This document shows positions 18,461 to 27,262 of a stretch of 64,000 bases of DNA, in pieces (position 1 is the first letter of the stretch; each line of letters starts with the position of its first letter). Made by a program: the position numbers and the translations under genes. The notes under the pieces were generated by a model. The model ran no database searches, was not told the origin of the DNA, and saw only the letters and a list, made by a program, of their open reading frames with translations. The DNA lies in NCBI GenBank assembly GCA_965220935.1, contig OZ244857.1, positions 1,240,001 through 1,304,000 on the forward strand, written 5' to 3'. The stretch comes from Bin80 sp965220935 (GTDB lineage Bacteria; Bacteroidota; Rhodothermia; Rhodothermales; Bin80).

Positions 18461-18945
18461 GTCAAAGGCAATCTGAAGCTTGGAGGTTGAAACAACGACT
18501 TGATGCTACATTTGAACGAATCAGGAGTGAAGATATTGAGAGTATAGAATTGCAAGCGGACTTTGCCAAATACTTATGCGTTTTAATTTCTGGATATCTT
18601 GAAAGATCCATTATAGAGATCGTTCAAGAGCATGCACGTCAAAATGGATCTCTTACTCTAGCAAGATTTGTGGAAGCAAAAACAAAGCGATTCACCAATG
18701 CTCGTCCCCAAAAAATCAAAGAACTGCTGGATAGTTTTGATCAAGAATGGGGCCGAGAAATTGAGGGTTTCCTGAATGCTGGCATGGGAGAGTCAGTCAG
18801 CACGATTATTTCAAACAGGCATCAGATTGCACATGGATTTAGTTCAGATATTACTATTTCACAGGTTCAAAATCACTATAAAGACATTCAAAAAATAGTA
18901 GATAAAGTCCAGAGAATTTGCATAGATATTGATGGACTCAGTTAA
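18457..18945 (+). CDS. HEPN-like protein (RiboL-PSP-HEPN type), DUF262 partner
   Basis: All-helical protein of 162 residues. Near residue 121 it has NRHQIAHGF, matching the R-x(4-6)-H active motif of HEPN RNases, and its overall layout resembles the RiboL-PSP-HEPN group (MAE_28990-like). HEPN proteins of this sort are usually RNA-cutting toxins or effectors. The gene begins inside the stop codon of the DUF262 gene by a four-base overlap, so the two are made together in fixed ratio. I infer a two-protein defence or abortive-infection module, with DUF262 as sensor or NTPase and HEPN as RNase. The HEPN assignment rests on a short motif and secondary structure impression. Confidence 0.72.
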   Translation: MSQRQSEAWRLKQRLDATFERIRSEDIESIELQADFAKYLCVLISGYLERSIIEIVQEHARQNGSLTLARFVEAKTKRFTNARPQKIKELLDSFDQEWGREIEGFLNAGMGESVSTIISNRHQIAHGFSSDITISQVQNHYKDIQKIVDKVQRICIDIDGLS

Positions 18946-19396
18946 CAGAGTATGAGGAGATCCACAGAAAAAGTATAGCATACAGTTAGATGGATTTTTA
19001 GTTGACACCACGGGTTTCCGCTGAAAATGATTCTAGTCTGAAGACCGTAGTGTATCCAAAAAAGCTAATTATTTCAGATATGACGATTCCGGTTCATATT
19101 ACTGTTATTAATTTAGTTTAATTTTTTCGGCTTATTCAATCACTACCTTTACCGTAAAAGGGAAGTTTCTGTGCTGGAAGTGAGCGCACAATCATGATCT
19201 TCTCATTAAGAATAATAAAAATGGGCAAAACTTTAAATCAGAGGAACATTAGAAACGACGAACTTGTCCCAAAGCGCGAAATAAAATAAATCTATAGATT
19301 CTTGATGATTGAATTCTGGAAGTCACTAAGACATGTCGATGTCAAGTTATGTTAATATCTGATGTATGTTGTCTGGCTTAATTATCAGTTGAATGA
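18946..19396. other. Intergenic region, no gene seen
   Basis: About 450 AT-rich bases between the convergent HEPN and cytosine methyltransferase genes. I found no reading frame of note, no strong hairpin and no repeat. Confidence 0.5.
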
Positions 19397-20701
19397 TTAC
19401 GCATTGAGCTTCCTCAGTGCACTTTCACAGCGTTGGTCATTGGAATCAATCGCCATAGACAAATCTTTGCCCTGATATATAGATGATAACACTCTACCGT
19501 GTAGTTGAGTAAACTTTGGGGGGACAGCTTCACCAATCATATGACGAACAGTTGAATGTCCCCAAGTATCAATTGCATTGCCCCACTTAAAATCTGATGG
19601 GAAGGTTTGTAAATGAGCACATTCCGCAGGACTAAGTACTCTATTTTCCCATGGATGTAATGTACGGTCACTGCCGATATGTCCACTGGCAGTCGTTATA
19701 GTAGCCGCAGGCTGGTCAGGAGCCATGCGTCTATAGCTGGAATTTCGAAACCCACGAATCAGGCGCCATGTTCCATTTTTTTCACGCAGCACAGGACGAA
19801 GAAGAGGCGCAGAGCATTGATTACAGGTCGGAGCATCATCATCTGCCTCAATGTGGCCACATTTAGGGCATAGGTTAGACTCCCAAGCACTTGCTCCACT
19901 TCCAGGTGGAATCGCAGATACCATAGCATATCTCTCGGGACACATCAGTGGAACCCGATGCATTGGGTGGCCATCAACTTGTGCAGTCTCCAACGATTGT
20001 GAGTCAAGAGATGGGAGGCTGAGATCAGTCAAGGCCTGATCAAGAGTCACTTTTCGTGGGAGATTAGGCTCACCATGAGTAGGGCGCGGAAAAGGAGCTG
20101 TTTGAGACCTAAGTAAAATATTGGCCGCGTCAGAACCTTTTCTAACAAAGGTTAAGAATGCACGGTTTCGATTCTGGGGGACACCATATTCAGAGAGATT
20201 GGCCACAAGTGCATAAACATGATAATCAGTATGCAAGCGACGACAGAGCAATTTGGCAGCAGATACAGGGTAGTGATCTGATGGATCATATACTTTGCGT
20301 CGTAAAAATGCGGGCACGTTTTCAACTACAACAAATAGGGGTTTGAGTTCTATTGCAACTTGTGCGATAGGGAGTGCGAGTAAATTTCTTCCATCACGAG
20401 AGCCATCACTTGCATCTGACTCCTGTCCACGATCACTTCTTGCAGTGCTCATACCTTGGCAAGGAGGGCATCCAGAAAGGAGTACAGGAGATTGATACCC
20501 ATAGGTTTCCCTATAACAATCAACCACATTAGGCCATGTCTGGCGAAGATCCCCGCAAATAGGCGTCGCACCAGGAAGATTCAGTGATGCAACGGAAATT
20601 CGCCGATCCACAATCTCAGAAATTATCTTGAATTTAAAGCCTGCGGCAACATATCCAACATCGCCTGCGCCGCAATTTGAAAAGAGGCTAATTGCTTTCA
20701 T
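19397..20701 (-). CDS. DNA (cytosine-5) methyltransferase
   Basis: C5-cytosine DNA methyltransferase of the Dcm family, the modification half of the defence locus. Motif I is SLFSNCGAGDVGYVAAGF at the N-terminus, the catalytic Cys81 sits in SGCPPCQGMSTARSD, motif VI is VVVENVPAF, motif VIII is GVPQNRNRAFLTF, and motifs IX/X are VLSPAECAHLQTFPSDF and IGEAVPPKF. An inserted zinc-ribbon-like segment, CPKCGH then CNQC, lies in the target-recognition region. Start ATG 20701 gives the usual N-terminus directly before motif I and overlaps the nuclease stop by 14 bases; an upstream in-frame ATG at 20731 also exists. The gene is intact while its presumed restriction partner upstream is broken. Confidence 0.93.
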   Translation of the reverse strand: MKAISLFSNCGAGDVGYVAAGFKFKIISEIVDRRISVASLNLPGATPICGDLRQTWPNVVDCYRETYGYQSPVLLSGCPPCQGMSTARSDRGQESDASDGSRDGRNLLALPIAQVAIELKPLFVVVENVPAFLRRKVYDPSDHYPVSAAKLLCRRLHTDYHVYALVANLSEYGVPQNRNRAFLTFVRKGSDAANILLRSQTAPFPRPTHGEPNLPRKVTLDQALTDLSLPSLDSQSLETAQVDGHPMHRVPLMCPERYAMVSAIPPGSGASAWESNLCPKCGHIEADDDAPTCNQCSAPLLRPVLREKNGTWRLIRGFRNSSYRRMAPDQPAATITTASGHIGSDRTLHPWENRVLSPAECAHLQTFPSDFKWGNAIDTWGHSTVRHMIGEAVPPKFTQLHGRVLSSIYQGKDLSMAIDSNDQRCESALRKLNA

Positions 20702-21128
20702 CTGATAGGTGTGCGGCTTCCATTCTAACACGATCTTGAGCGTTTAGGAACTCCTCATTGGCAGTGATTGCTTTTTGAAGAAAGTCATCCCATGAAATCT
20801 GTTCAATTCTTTCTTTCTCTTTCCAGTAACCAAACGAGATGCGTTTATCTCTATCAGAGATTTTAATGAAGTCACATACCAAATGAATCGTCCATTGTCC
20901 TGAAAAATTCTTACGCACTTCATGGTTGTTTTTAATAAATTTGTCAAAAGTTTGTAGATAGTTATGGAGCCTATCCCAGTCAGCATTCCGGAATGAATAT
21001 CCAGGTGATTTGATTTCTACAATATGGAGTTTTTGCCCCATATATGCTAGTGTAAAATCTGGTTGTTTTCTGTGATGGTCAATTGCAAGGACAACTTTTT
21101 CAGGCGCTTCCGCTTTTTTGTGAAAAAA
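20688..21128 (-). pseudogene. C-terminal PD-(D/E)XK nuclease part of a disrupted MORC-like ATPase gene
   Basis: Downstream fragment of a gene cut by an ISL3 element. The open frame reads DFFHKKAEAPEKVVLAIDHH, then RKQPDFTLAYMGQKLHIVEI and KSPGYSF, which contains the PD...EIK pattern of PD-(D/E)XK nucleases (Asp in QPDF, Glu and Lys in VEIK). It runs into the methyltransferase start by a 14-base overlap. The reading frame continues upstream to the insertion point and fits the frame of the fragment ending at 24994. Together with the upstream GHKL ATPase fragment it would have formed a protein of about 700 residues. Only an internal ATG (21041) could now start translation. Confidence 0.75.
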
Positions 21129-21129
21129 G

Positions 21130-22336
21130 TCATGATTTTGCGTATCTGGGGCTTAGATCAAGTCCGCCCAAATGGAAGTAGATTGCATCAACAAATCGTT
21201 CTTTATTGCGGAATCCATGTGCACGGATTTTGACGGTTTTGATCCGACTATTGATGCTTTCAGCCGGGCCATTACTGACATCAACAACAATGGCATTGAT
21301 GATCCCCCAGAGATGCTTTCTAATCATTCTGGCGACATCTTTGACTGGCTCAAGCCGGCAGCGCATGGCCCAACTCAATGTTTTATTCCAAGGCCCAAGT
21401 TGCGCTTTTATAGTCCCACATTTTTCTGAACGTTTCCTTGATGGCCCAGGCTTTGGAGGTTTTGAGGGAACTGGTGCGAATGGCATGGAAGGCCCTCTTT
21501 TGCGCTAATGACATGTTGTGAGGACTTTTAAGCCAACTATACTTGGTACCCGTCAGAATCGGATTGCCTTCCTTGAGAAGCGCTTTGTGCTGGACTTTAT
21601 CCACCGAAACTCCCAGATGCTTCGCGACATGAAACCGATCAAAGCAGATCTTCTTTTTTGCGTCTGGTAGACAGGCTAAGGTTGCACTAATATAGGCAGG
21701 CCACATGTCCATACTCATACTCCTGATCCCGTTCAACTGCTCGGTGGATAATTGGTGAAACCAACGCATCAACACCTTTTGATCACGCCCAATGCCGACA
21801 TAGAGCACCGTTGCTGTGTCGGCATCGGATACGACAGTAAAGTACTTATGTCCTTTCTTATAAGCCACCTCATCAACACAGATGTTCTCAACCACCTGCT
21901 CTTTTTTTCTTGCCAGTCCACGTTGTACTGCACGATGAACAATGCCCGCAATGGCTTTCCATCCAAGTCCCATCTGACGCGAAATCGCCAATATACTCGC
22001 CTCTTTGATCCACCCAATCACCGACTCCTCAAAGTCATAGGTATACCGAGAACTCGGGCCCGCCCACGGGACCCGCGCCGTCTTTACCCCACATTCACTA
22101 CACTTGACCCGGGGAACCTGCGCTCTCAACGCCGTTTGATAGTTACAGGTATCCAAATGCCGCCATTGACGCGCAGATCGCAAATCATAAAATGGACTCG
22201 CCTTTCCACACTTTGGACACTCCAGTGACGATGTGTCAGTACAAGTCACCGTCACTGTTTCGCTGTATCATCATAGGCATCCTCTAAAATCTTCCATGGT
22301 GCCTCTATACCTAAACTTTTACTCACCGAATTCTTT
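21130..22336 (-). pseudogene. ISL3-family transposase A, disrupted
   Basis: DDE transposase of the ISL3 family. The zinc-binding N-terminus (CPKCGKASPFYDLR...CSECGVKTARVPW), then ICVDEVAYKKGHKYFTVVSD, SMDMWPAYISA, FDRFHVAKHLG and the C-terminal NGPAESINSRIKTVKIRAHG are recognisable. It is broken three ways. An IS256-family element is inserted after the third codon: the gene's ATG lies at 24939-24941, and rejoining gives MKKNSVSKSLGIEAPW, matching the second ISL3 copy's start. A one-base deletion near 22258 and another frame change near 21400-21480 follow. It therefore cannot make an active protein. Confidence 0.85.
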
Positions 22337-22423
22337 GGGGTTGTCCGAAAATTAGTTGATGTTCAATATTCTGGGAACCATCTACTGGTATCCTTATCCA
22401 TTCCATATTATCAACATTAACTC

Positions 22424-23449
22424 ATGCTATTACCTGAAGATTTTGGACAGTTACAGCAGACCTTGGAAGAAGCTGGGGTCTCTGGGCAACAGTTACGCGT
22501 GTCTCTGTTACGCCACTGTAGTGACTTGATCCAGCACCTCACGCACGATCTTGGCATGCCCAGTGCTCTTGACACTACGTCTGATTCTGCTCAAGAACCC
22601 ATTCATGCAGATCCAGAAGAAGAGACATCGACAGCGCCTTTGTCGTCGCCCAGTTTCCCCGAATATGGGGATGAGTCCGATCTCCATCAGATTCGCATGG
22701 AGGCGCTGGAAGTCTTTGATCACCGCCGTCTTGACGAAGAGACCTATGCCGTGTTGTGGATGGATGTGCTACGCGTCTGGGGTGCACCCTTCTTGCTGTG
22801 TATGGGCTCTACTTTGGAAGGCGATCGGCGTATGTTAGGATTTGAGCAGGCCTCCGCACAGAATATCGCCCGTGTGACGCATTTGTTTGCGTCGCTTCTC
22901 CATCGTGGACTGTCGCTTGACGATGGACTGCTTTGTATCACCCCCGTCACCGTCACGCTGGATCAGGTGTTAATGGACCTGGGTGGTGAGCGCATTCGCC
23001 TGCAGCATTGCCATCTGCACAAGCGTGAACGGATCGTAAGTGTTCTCACCGAGGAGCAACAAACCCAGATGCGGGGGCAGATCAACCGTGCCTTCTCCAT
23101 TCCTGATGCCAAACAGGCACGGGAGGCGCTCTTGCGGATTCATGACCGCCTCCTGCGATGGAATCGTTCGGCTGCCCAGCGTCTGTTCAAGGATCTGGAT
23201 CTATGTCTGACCTTGCATCAAACCGGACGGTATGAGCACTTGAGTCGCAGTCTGCGCACAACCTCTTGCGTTACCCATACCGTGCAGTATGTGAATCAGC
23301 GACTGCGAGGCATCCGTCACTGGCTGTCTCCCCAGTCGCGTCGTGCACAACTCGCACTGTTGCTGCTGGAACGCGAATCAAAGATGCATCGACTCGCTCA
23401 TGCTTCGTATCTTTCTTCCATGCAAACGTCTCTGTTTCCTTCCACATGA
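22424..23449 (+). CDS. Catalytically degenerate IS256-like transposase homologue inside the IS
   Basis: Protein of 341 residues, co-directional with and 94 bases upstream of the active transposase. From about residue 105 it aligns along its length with that transposase: YAVLWMDVL for YVVLMIDGK, RRMLGFEQAS for KRVLGFVEAT, LLHRGLSLDDGLLCI for LIERGLRYEKGLLVC, CHLHKRERI for CTWHKREN. The first catalytic Asp is kept (Asp114), but the second Asp is replaced by Thr173 and the Glu by Thr284, so it should be unable to cut DNA. The first 80 residues are unrelated to the transposase DNA-binding domain. The frame is intact, suggesting selection; a regulatory or structural partner role is inferred. Confidence 0.78.
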   Translation: MLLPEDFGQLQQTLEEAGVSGQQLRVSLLRHCSDLIQHLTHDLGMPSALDTTSDSAQEPIHADPEEETSTAPLSSPSFPEYGDESDLHQIRMEALEVFDHRRLDEETYAVLWMDVLRVWGAPFLLCMGSTLEGDRRMLGFEQASAQNIARVTHLFASLLHRGLSLDDGLLCITPVTVTLDQVLMDLGGERIRLQHCHLHKRERIVSVLTEEQQTQMRGQINRAFSIPDAKQAREALLRIHDRLLRWNRSAAQRLFKDLDLCLTLHQTGRYEHLSRSLRTTSCVTHTVQYVNQRLRGIRHWLSPQSRRAQLALLLLERESKMHRLAHASYLSSMQTSLFPST

Positions 23450-23543
23450 ATGGATCTCTCCAGACGTTGCCAGCAAGAACGACAAAAACCCATAGGTTCT
23501 GTCGTTTCTGTTTCTCTTTTTACTCTTTAATCTACCCAATTTA

Positions 23544-24917
23544 ATGAAAACAACCTATCGACAAGGTCTCCCCGAACGAGACAATGGCTTTATGGAGCTC
23601 TTTGAAGAAGAGCTTCAAGATGATGTCAGCGCAGGGAAGTTAGTGGATGATTATGTCACAATGGCGCAGGAGATCCTTGCCCTGCTGTTAATTGACAATG
23701 AAGTGGAGCATTTATGTGGAGCGTACGCGAAGCATGACGATGTCCATGAGGGGCGCTATCAACGGTGGGGATCCAATCCAGGCTCCATCAAGATTCAAGG
23801 GGAGCGACTGCCGATCCGAGTCCCCCGTGTCCGCGATAGGGTGACCAAGAAAGAGGTTCCTCTCCAACGCTATCAGAAGTTGCGTAAACTGCCACCGAAG
23901 CAACAAGAGCATTTGACCAATCAGGTCTTCTATGGACTCACGCAGCGTAATTATCGCAAAGTGGTCCGTGCCTTCATCAATGGCATTGCTCCCTTCAAAT
24001 CCTCGGTCAGTGAGGCATTCATTGAGCAAAGTACGCGAGAGTTGGAAGCGTTTGAACGGCGCCAGATCGGATCCGAAACGTATGTGGTCCTCATGATTGA
24101 CGGCAAATATATGCGTGAACGCCAAATCTTGCACTGTGTGGGTATTACCGAAGAGGGACAGAAGCGCGTTCTGGGATTCGTAGAGGCGACGACGGAGAAT
24201 GCTGAGGCCGTTGAGGGGTTATTGTTGAATCTGATTGAACGCGGCTTGCGTTATGAGAAGGGACTGCTGGTCTGCATTGATGGAGCCAAAGGACTTCGTA
24301 AAGCGGTCGAGGATGTCTTTGGGGAGTATGCTCAGGTGCAACGTTGCACCTGGCACAAACGGGAGAATGTGCTCGGGAAAGTGAGGCAAGCGTCAAAACA
24401 ACGTATCAAATCGAAACTCAATGATGCGTATAAGACCACAGAGTATGACGAAGCCAAGCAGAAGTTGGACACCCTCTGTGATACGCTGGACAAAGAAGGA
24501 GAAGGCATGGCCGCCAAGAGCTTGCGGGAAGGCTTAGAAGAAACCCTGACACTCCAAAAACTCGGAGTGGTGGACGAATTGGGAAGGAGTTTCCAGACGA
24601 CCAATATCATTGAGAGCATCAATAGCGAGCTTGAAGCGAACCTCAAGCGGATCAAACGCTGGGTGAACTCAAGTCAGTATCACCGATGGATTGCCATGTC
24701 CATCATCAAGAGCGAGCAGAACTTCAACCCCATTGCTGGATCCAGTCATCTGCCAACGCTGCAGAAAGCACTTCTGGAGCGGGTGCCATCCATGGAGAAA
24801 GCACCCAACCCGAGGCAAAATGAACACAAGATACCCCCTATGGATTCAACAGAATCTGTACATAAAGAGGAAATGAAGTCTATCTCTAATCGGATAAGAA
24901 TTCCGAACATCAACTAA
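23544..24917 (+). CDS. IS256-family (Mutator-like) DDE transposase
   Basis: Complete transposase of 457 residues. Catalytic residues are Asp186 in VVLMIDGKYM, Asp246 in LVCIDGAKG and Glu357 in TTNIIESINSE, with the conserved CTWHKREN and the terminal AMSIIKSEQNFN. The N-terminal region, including HEGRYQRWGSNPG and LPIRVPRVRDR, is the usual DNA-binding part. A tail of about 35 residues extends beyond the family core. It appears to be the only undamaged transposase gene in the window. It should mobilise its own element by copy-out/paste-in chemistry typical for IS256. The upstream degenerate homologue is in the same transcription direction and probably shares its promoter. Confidence 0.93.
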   Translation: MKTTYRQGLPERDNGFMELFEEELQDDVSAGKLVDDYVTMAQEILALLLIDNEVEHLCGAYAKHDDVHEGRYQRWGSNPGSIKIQGERLPIRVPRVRDRVTKKEVPLQRYQKLRKLPPKQQEHLTNQVFYGLTQRNYRKVVRAFINGIAPFKSSVSEAFIEQSTRELEAFERRQIGSETYVVLMIDGKYMRERQILHCVGITEEGQKRVLGFVEATTENAEAVEGLLLNLIERGLRYEKGLLVCIDGAKGLRKAVEDVFGEYAQVQRCTWHKRENVLGKVRQASKQRIKSKLNDAYKTTEYDEAKQKLDTLCDTLDKEGEGMAAKSLREGLEETLTLQKLGVVDELGRSFQTTNIIESINSELEANLKRIKRWVNSSQYHRWIAMSIIKSEQNFNPIAGSSHLPTLQKALLERVPSMEKAPNPRQNEHKIPPMDSTESVHKEEMKSISNRIRIPNIN

Positions 24918-24993
24918 TTTTCGGACAACCCCCTTTTTCATTTGTTGATTAAATTGTTACGTGGATAATTAACCATAGTCAGTAGGAGAAATC

Positions 24994-26689
24994 CTACCAA
25001 GTAGGATACGAAAATTCCTTAAATTTACAAATTATCTCACACTTTAGGCGGAAGGCCCCTTTTTCATTGTATTGATCAAAATAGTACTTTTCAAATCTTC
25101 TCACGAAAAGCTTAAGAGATTGGTTGACTGTAATGGGAGTCCATGTTGGTTCAATGAGCCACGGGGCATCCGCAATGATGGTTTGGAGATCAGATTCGTC
25201 TGGATCACTACCAATGACTTTTTCTAAACGACGAATGGCTGAAACTCGCTCGCTAGCAATCTGAGCATAAGAAGCCATTTCTGCAATGCGCGTCTTAGAA
25301 AAAAGGTCAACAAGTTTTTCAATACCCCCTTTTTGCCCAAGTGCCTCTTTACTGAATTTTTGCAGGGCCTCCATCAGTGTCATATGTGGGGCAACGGTAA
25401 GGATTATATCTGTGAGATCGTTAACATATTCTTGATCATTTAATTCATCCTCAGAGGCTAAGCGTCCGATTTGCTTGCCTAAAGAGATTGCCATTGAGGC
25501 CACTTCACTGTCTGCAAAGTGGCTTCTAGCCCTTAATAGTAATGCAGATGCTTCTAAAAATAGATGCTCAACGCGATCTCTTCGAGGTTTCCGAGATGCT
25601 GCACCGATGGTTTTTATTTGATCGCCTCCCCACTGTCGGAGCGCCCGCCCATAGTCAGATTCCCAGAGAATATCTTGTCTATCCGTAGTGATTAAATCGT
25701 CACCATCATCAGCGTCAATCCACTCCGCATGAAGTTCACCGACCAGATATGATCGAAGAGTAAACTCGCCTGTATAGCCAGCGGGTTTTTCAAAGTCTCT
25801 GGTCGTTGCCACAATTTTACCTCTGGAATAGATACGAACGCCAGCCATTTCCTCATTTTTATAAGCATTTTTTGCAAGTCCCATCCACCCAGAGATAGGG
25901 AGAGCTGTACCATCTTCCAATTCAATAAAGCGATCAGAAAAATCAACACGGGTACCTTCCATCAGAGGAATGTAATAACGCCCAACATAAAAAGGAGGAT
26001 TTTCGTGTGGATTTCTTGTATCTATAACCTGAATTCAGATTGAGGGAGCCCAAAACGTACGGAAAGTTGCCGATGAAAGGTCTCTGGACTGGGAACTCTT
26101 TTGGGAAGAAAGTTTTGCAATTTAATGATGGTTCCTGATCGCTCTTTGTACGTCCTGTCAAGACCTCCCTTTTCAATCTCAACTGGTTGATCGGTGGGCG
26201 CAAGAATTTTATCGTAATCCATAATGAAATGTGAGACAATGTAACCCTTATCAGTTCGTTCACCTCCTGCAGATATGACTTCAATAATTTTACATATTCC
26301 AAAGGGAGCAAGCTTACCGATACCCTTGCGTCCCATTACGCATCGCTCCTTATACTTTGAGTGACTTCCCTGAACTGAATCCTCGCGTCGATTTTTCCCA
26401 CCCATAGAAAATTTTGATTCACATCTAAGGGAGTCATTCCGTGTCCATCATCTTTTACAATGATGGCATATTCAAATTCTTCAATGACATTGTCAGTCGG
26501 TTTTCGTCGTGCAAGTAATGAATTGAGCGGGACCTGCACGGTGACATTCTCTGCATCAGCATCGTAGGCATTTGCAATGAGTTCCGCTACTACCGCACTG
26601 ACTCGATCGTAAAGACGAACGCCTAATTTGTCCACCGTCATACGCGAAATACGCATACGATAGGACTCAATCTCATTAAAATCTCCCAT
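24994..26689 (-). pseudogene. N-terminal MORC/MutL-like GHKL ATPase part of a disrupted restriction gene
   Basis: Upstream fragment of the gene whose nuclease end is at 20688-21128. It begins MGDFNEIESYRMRISR and shows GHKL motifs: N box VVAELIANAYDA, G1 VKDDGHGMT and G2 GRKGIGKLAPFG. Two single-base frameshifts break it. The first is at a short A-run near 26390-26396 (in-frame continuation KNRREDSVQG), the second near 26030 (continuation QVIDTRNPHENPP). A third stretch then runs to the ISL3 junction at about 25000. Such ATPases, linked to m5C methyltransferases, were described by Iyer, Abhiman and Aravind as relatives of eukaryotic MORC proteins. The adjacent Dcm-type gene fits that pairing. 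The gene is dead here. Confidence 0.75.
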
Positions 26690-27262
26690 TTATCAGAATG
26701 TATGTTTGATCATTGAGTAATTCATTTCAGCGACAGCGACCGACTAACCTCGGAAATTAATACTGTGATGATACTTCTTTTAGCCTTAGATATGAAACTT
26801 ATCAACAAATTAGAATAGAATTAGATTCTTTTACTCAAATGTAATCATTACTATCTCGTTACCGCGTTAAAAAGTATATGGTATAATATCATAGTACTGA
26901 TGAAAAAGCATAGGATCCTCACGAATTGATCCTTCCAGTCTTGTACTGATCCAGACTAATGAATTAAATCAAGGCTAATCTATTGGAATACTTCGGAAAA
27001 TACATGTGCAAACTTCTTGCGAGGTAAAGAAGTTAACTGACTAAAAAATTCAACCTATGTTTCCAAATGAGTTAAAATACTCATATAGATAACTTCATTT
27101 GGAAAGACTCAGAACCGTTAATAAATTTTTGTAATACGAAGAGGAAAAATGATCATGTCTGGTGCATGCTCAATCGTCTAACAGATATATGGAATGACAT
27201 CTTTTCTGCCAATTTCTCTTTTTATAGGATTGTTATCTCCTCTTGATCTGTATATGAATTTT
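26690..27262. other. Intergenic region with two imperfect hairpins
   Basis: About 570 AT-rich bases between the MORC-like start and the second ISL3 element, with no gene seen. AACTTCTT (27011-27018) pairs with AAGAAGTT (27027-27034). TTTCCAAATGAGTTA (27060-27074) pairs with 27090-27105 with one bulged T. Neither is followed by a T-run in an obvious terminator layout. The region should contain the promoter of the ATPase gene. Confidence 0.5.

Larger units (their letters stand above)
22337..24932 (+). mobile_element. IS256-family element, 2596 bp, two genes
   Basis: Ends are exact inverted repeats of at least 28 bp: GGGGTTGTCCGAAAATTAGT begins at 22337 and its complement ends at 24932. Two plus-strand genes lie between them: a degenerate-catalytic transposase homologue (22424-23449) and a full DDE transposase (23544-24917), whose stop is inside the right-hand repeat region. 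The flanks share only CTTT (22333-22336, 24933-24936), a 4-base duplication, unlike the 8-9 bases usual for IS256. Both genes look more GC-rich than the host genes. At 2.6 kb it is about twice a typical IS256 element because of the extra gene. Confidence 0.88.
21129..25006 (-). mobile_element. ISL3-family insertion sequence A, containing an IS256-family element
   Basis: An ISL3-type element inserted within the MORC-like gene. Its boundaries are approximate, placed between the last host codons on each side: about 21115-21131 and 24994-25010. Short similar ends (ATTTTGCGTATC at the left; ATTTTCGTATCC read inward from the right) may be degraded inverted repeats. I could not find an exact 8-bp target duplication, which fits an old, decayed insertion. 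It is the target of the IS256-type element at 22337-24932, so it arrived first. Removing that element leaves about 1.28 kb, close to usual ISL3 size. Confidence 0.7.

Noticed and set aside
23266..23544. 92-codon ORF overlapping the end of the degenerate transposase gene
   Set aside because: Different frame over a well supported coding sequence; no motif.
21115..25010. Exact target duplication for ISL3 element A
   Set aside because: Candidates such as GAATTTT/GACTTTT match only partly; boundaries are therefore given as approximate.
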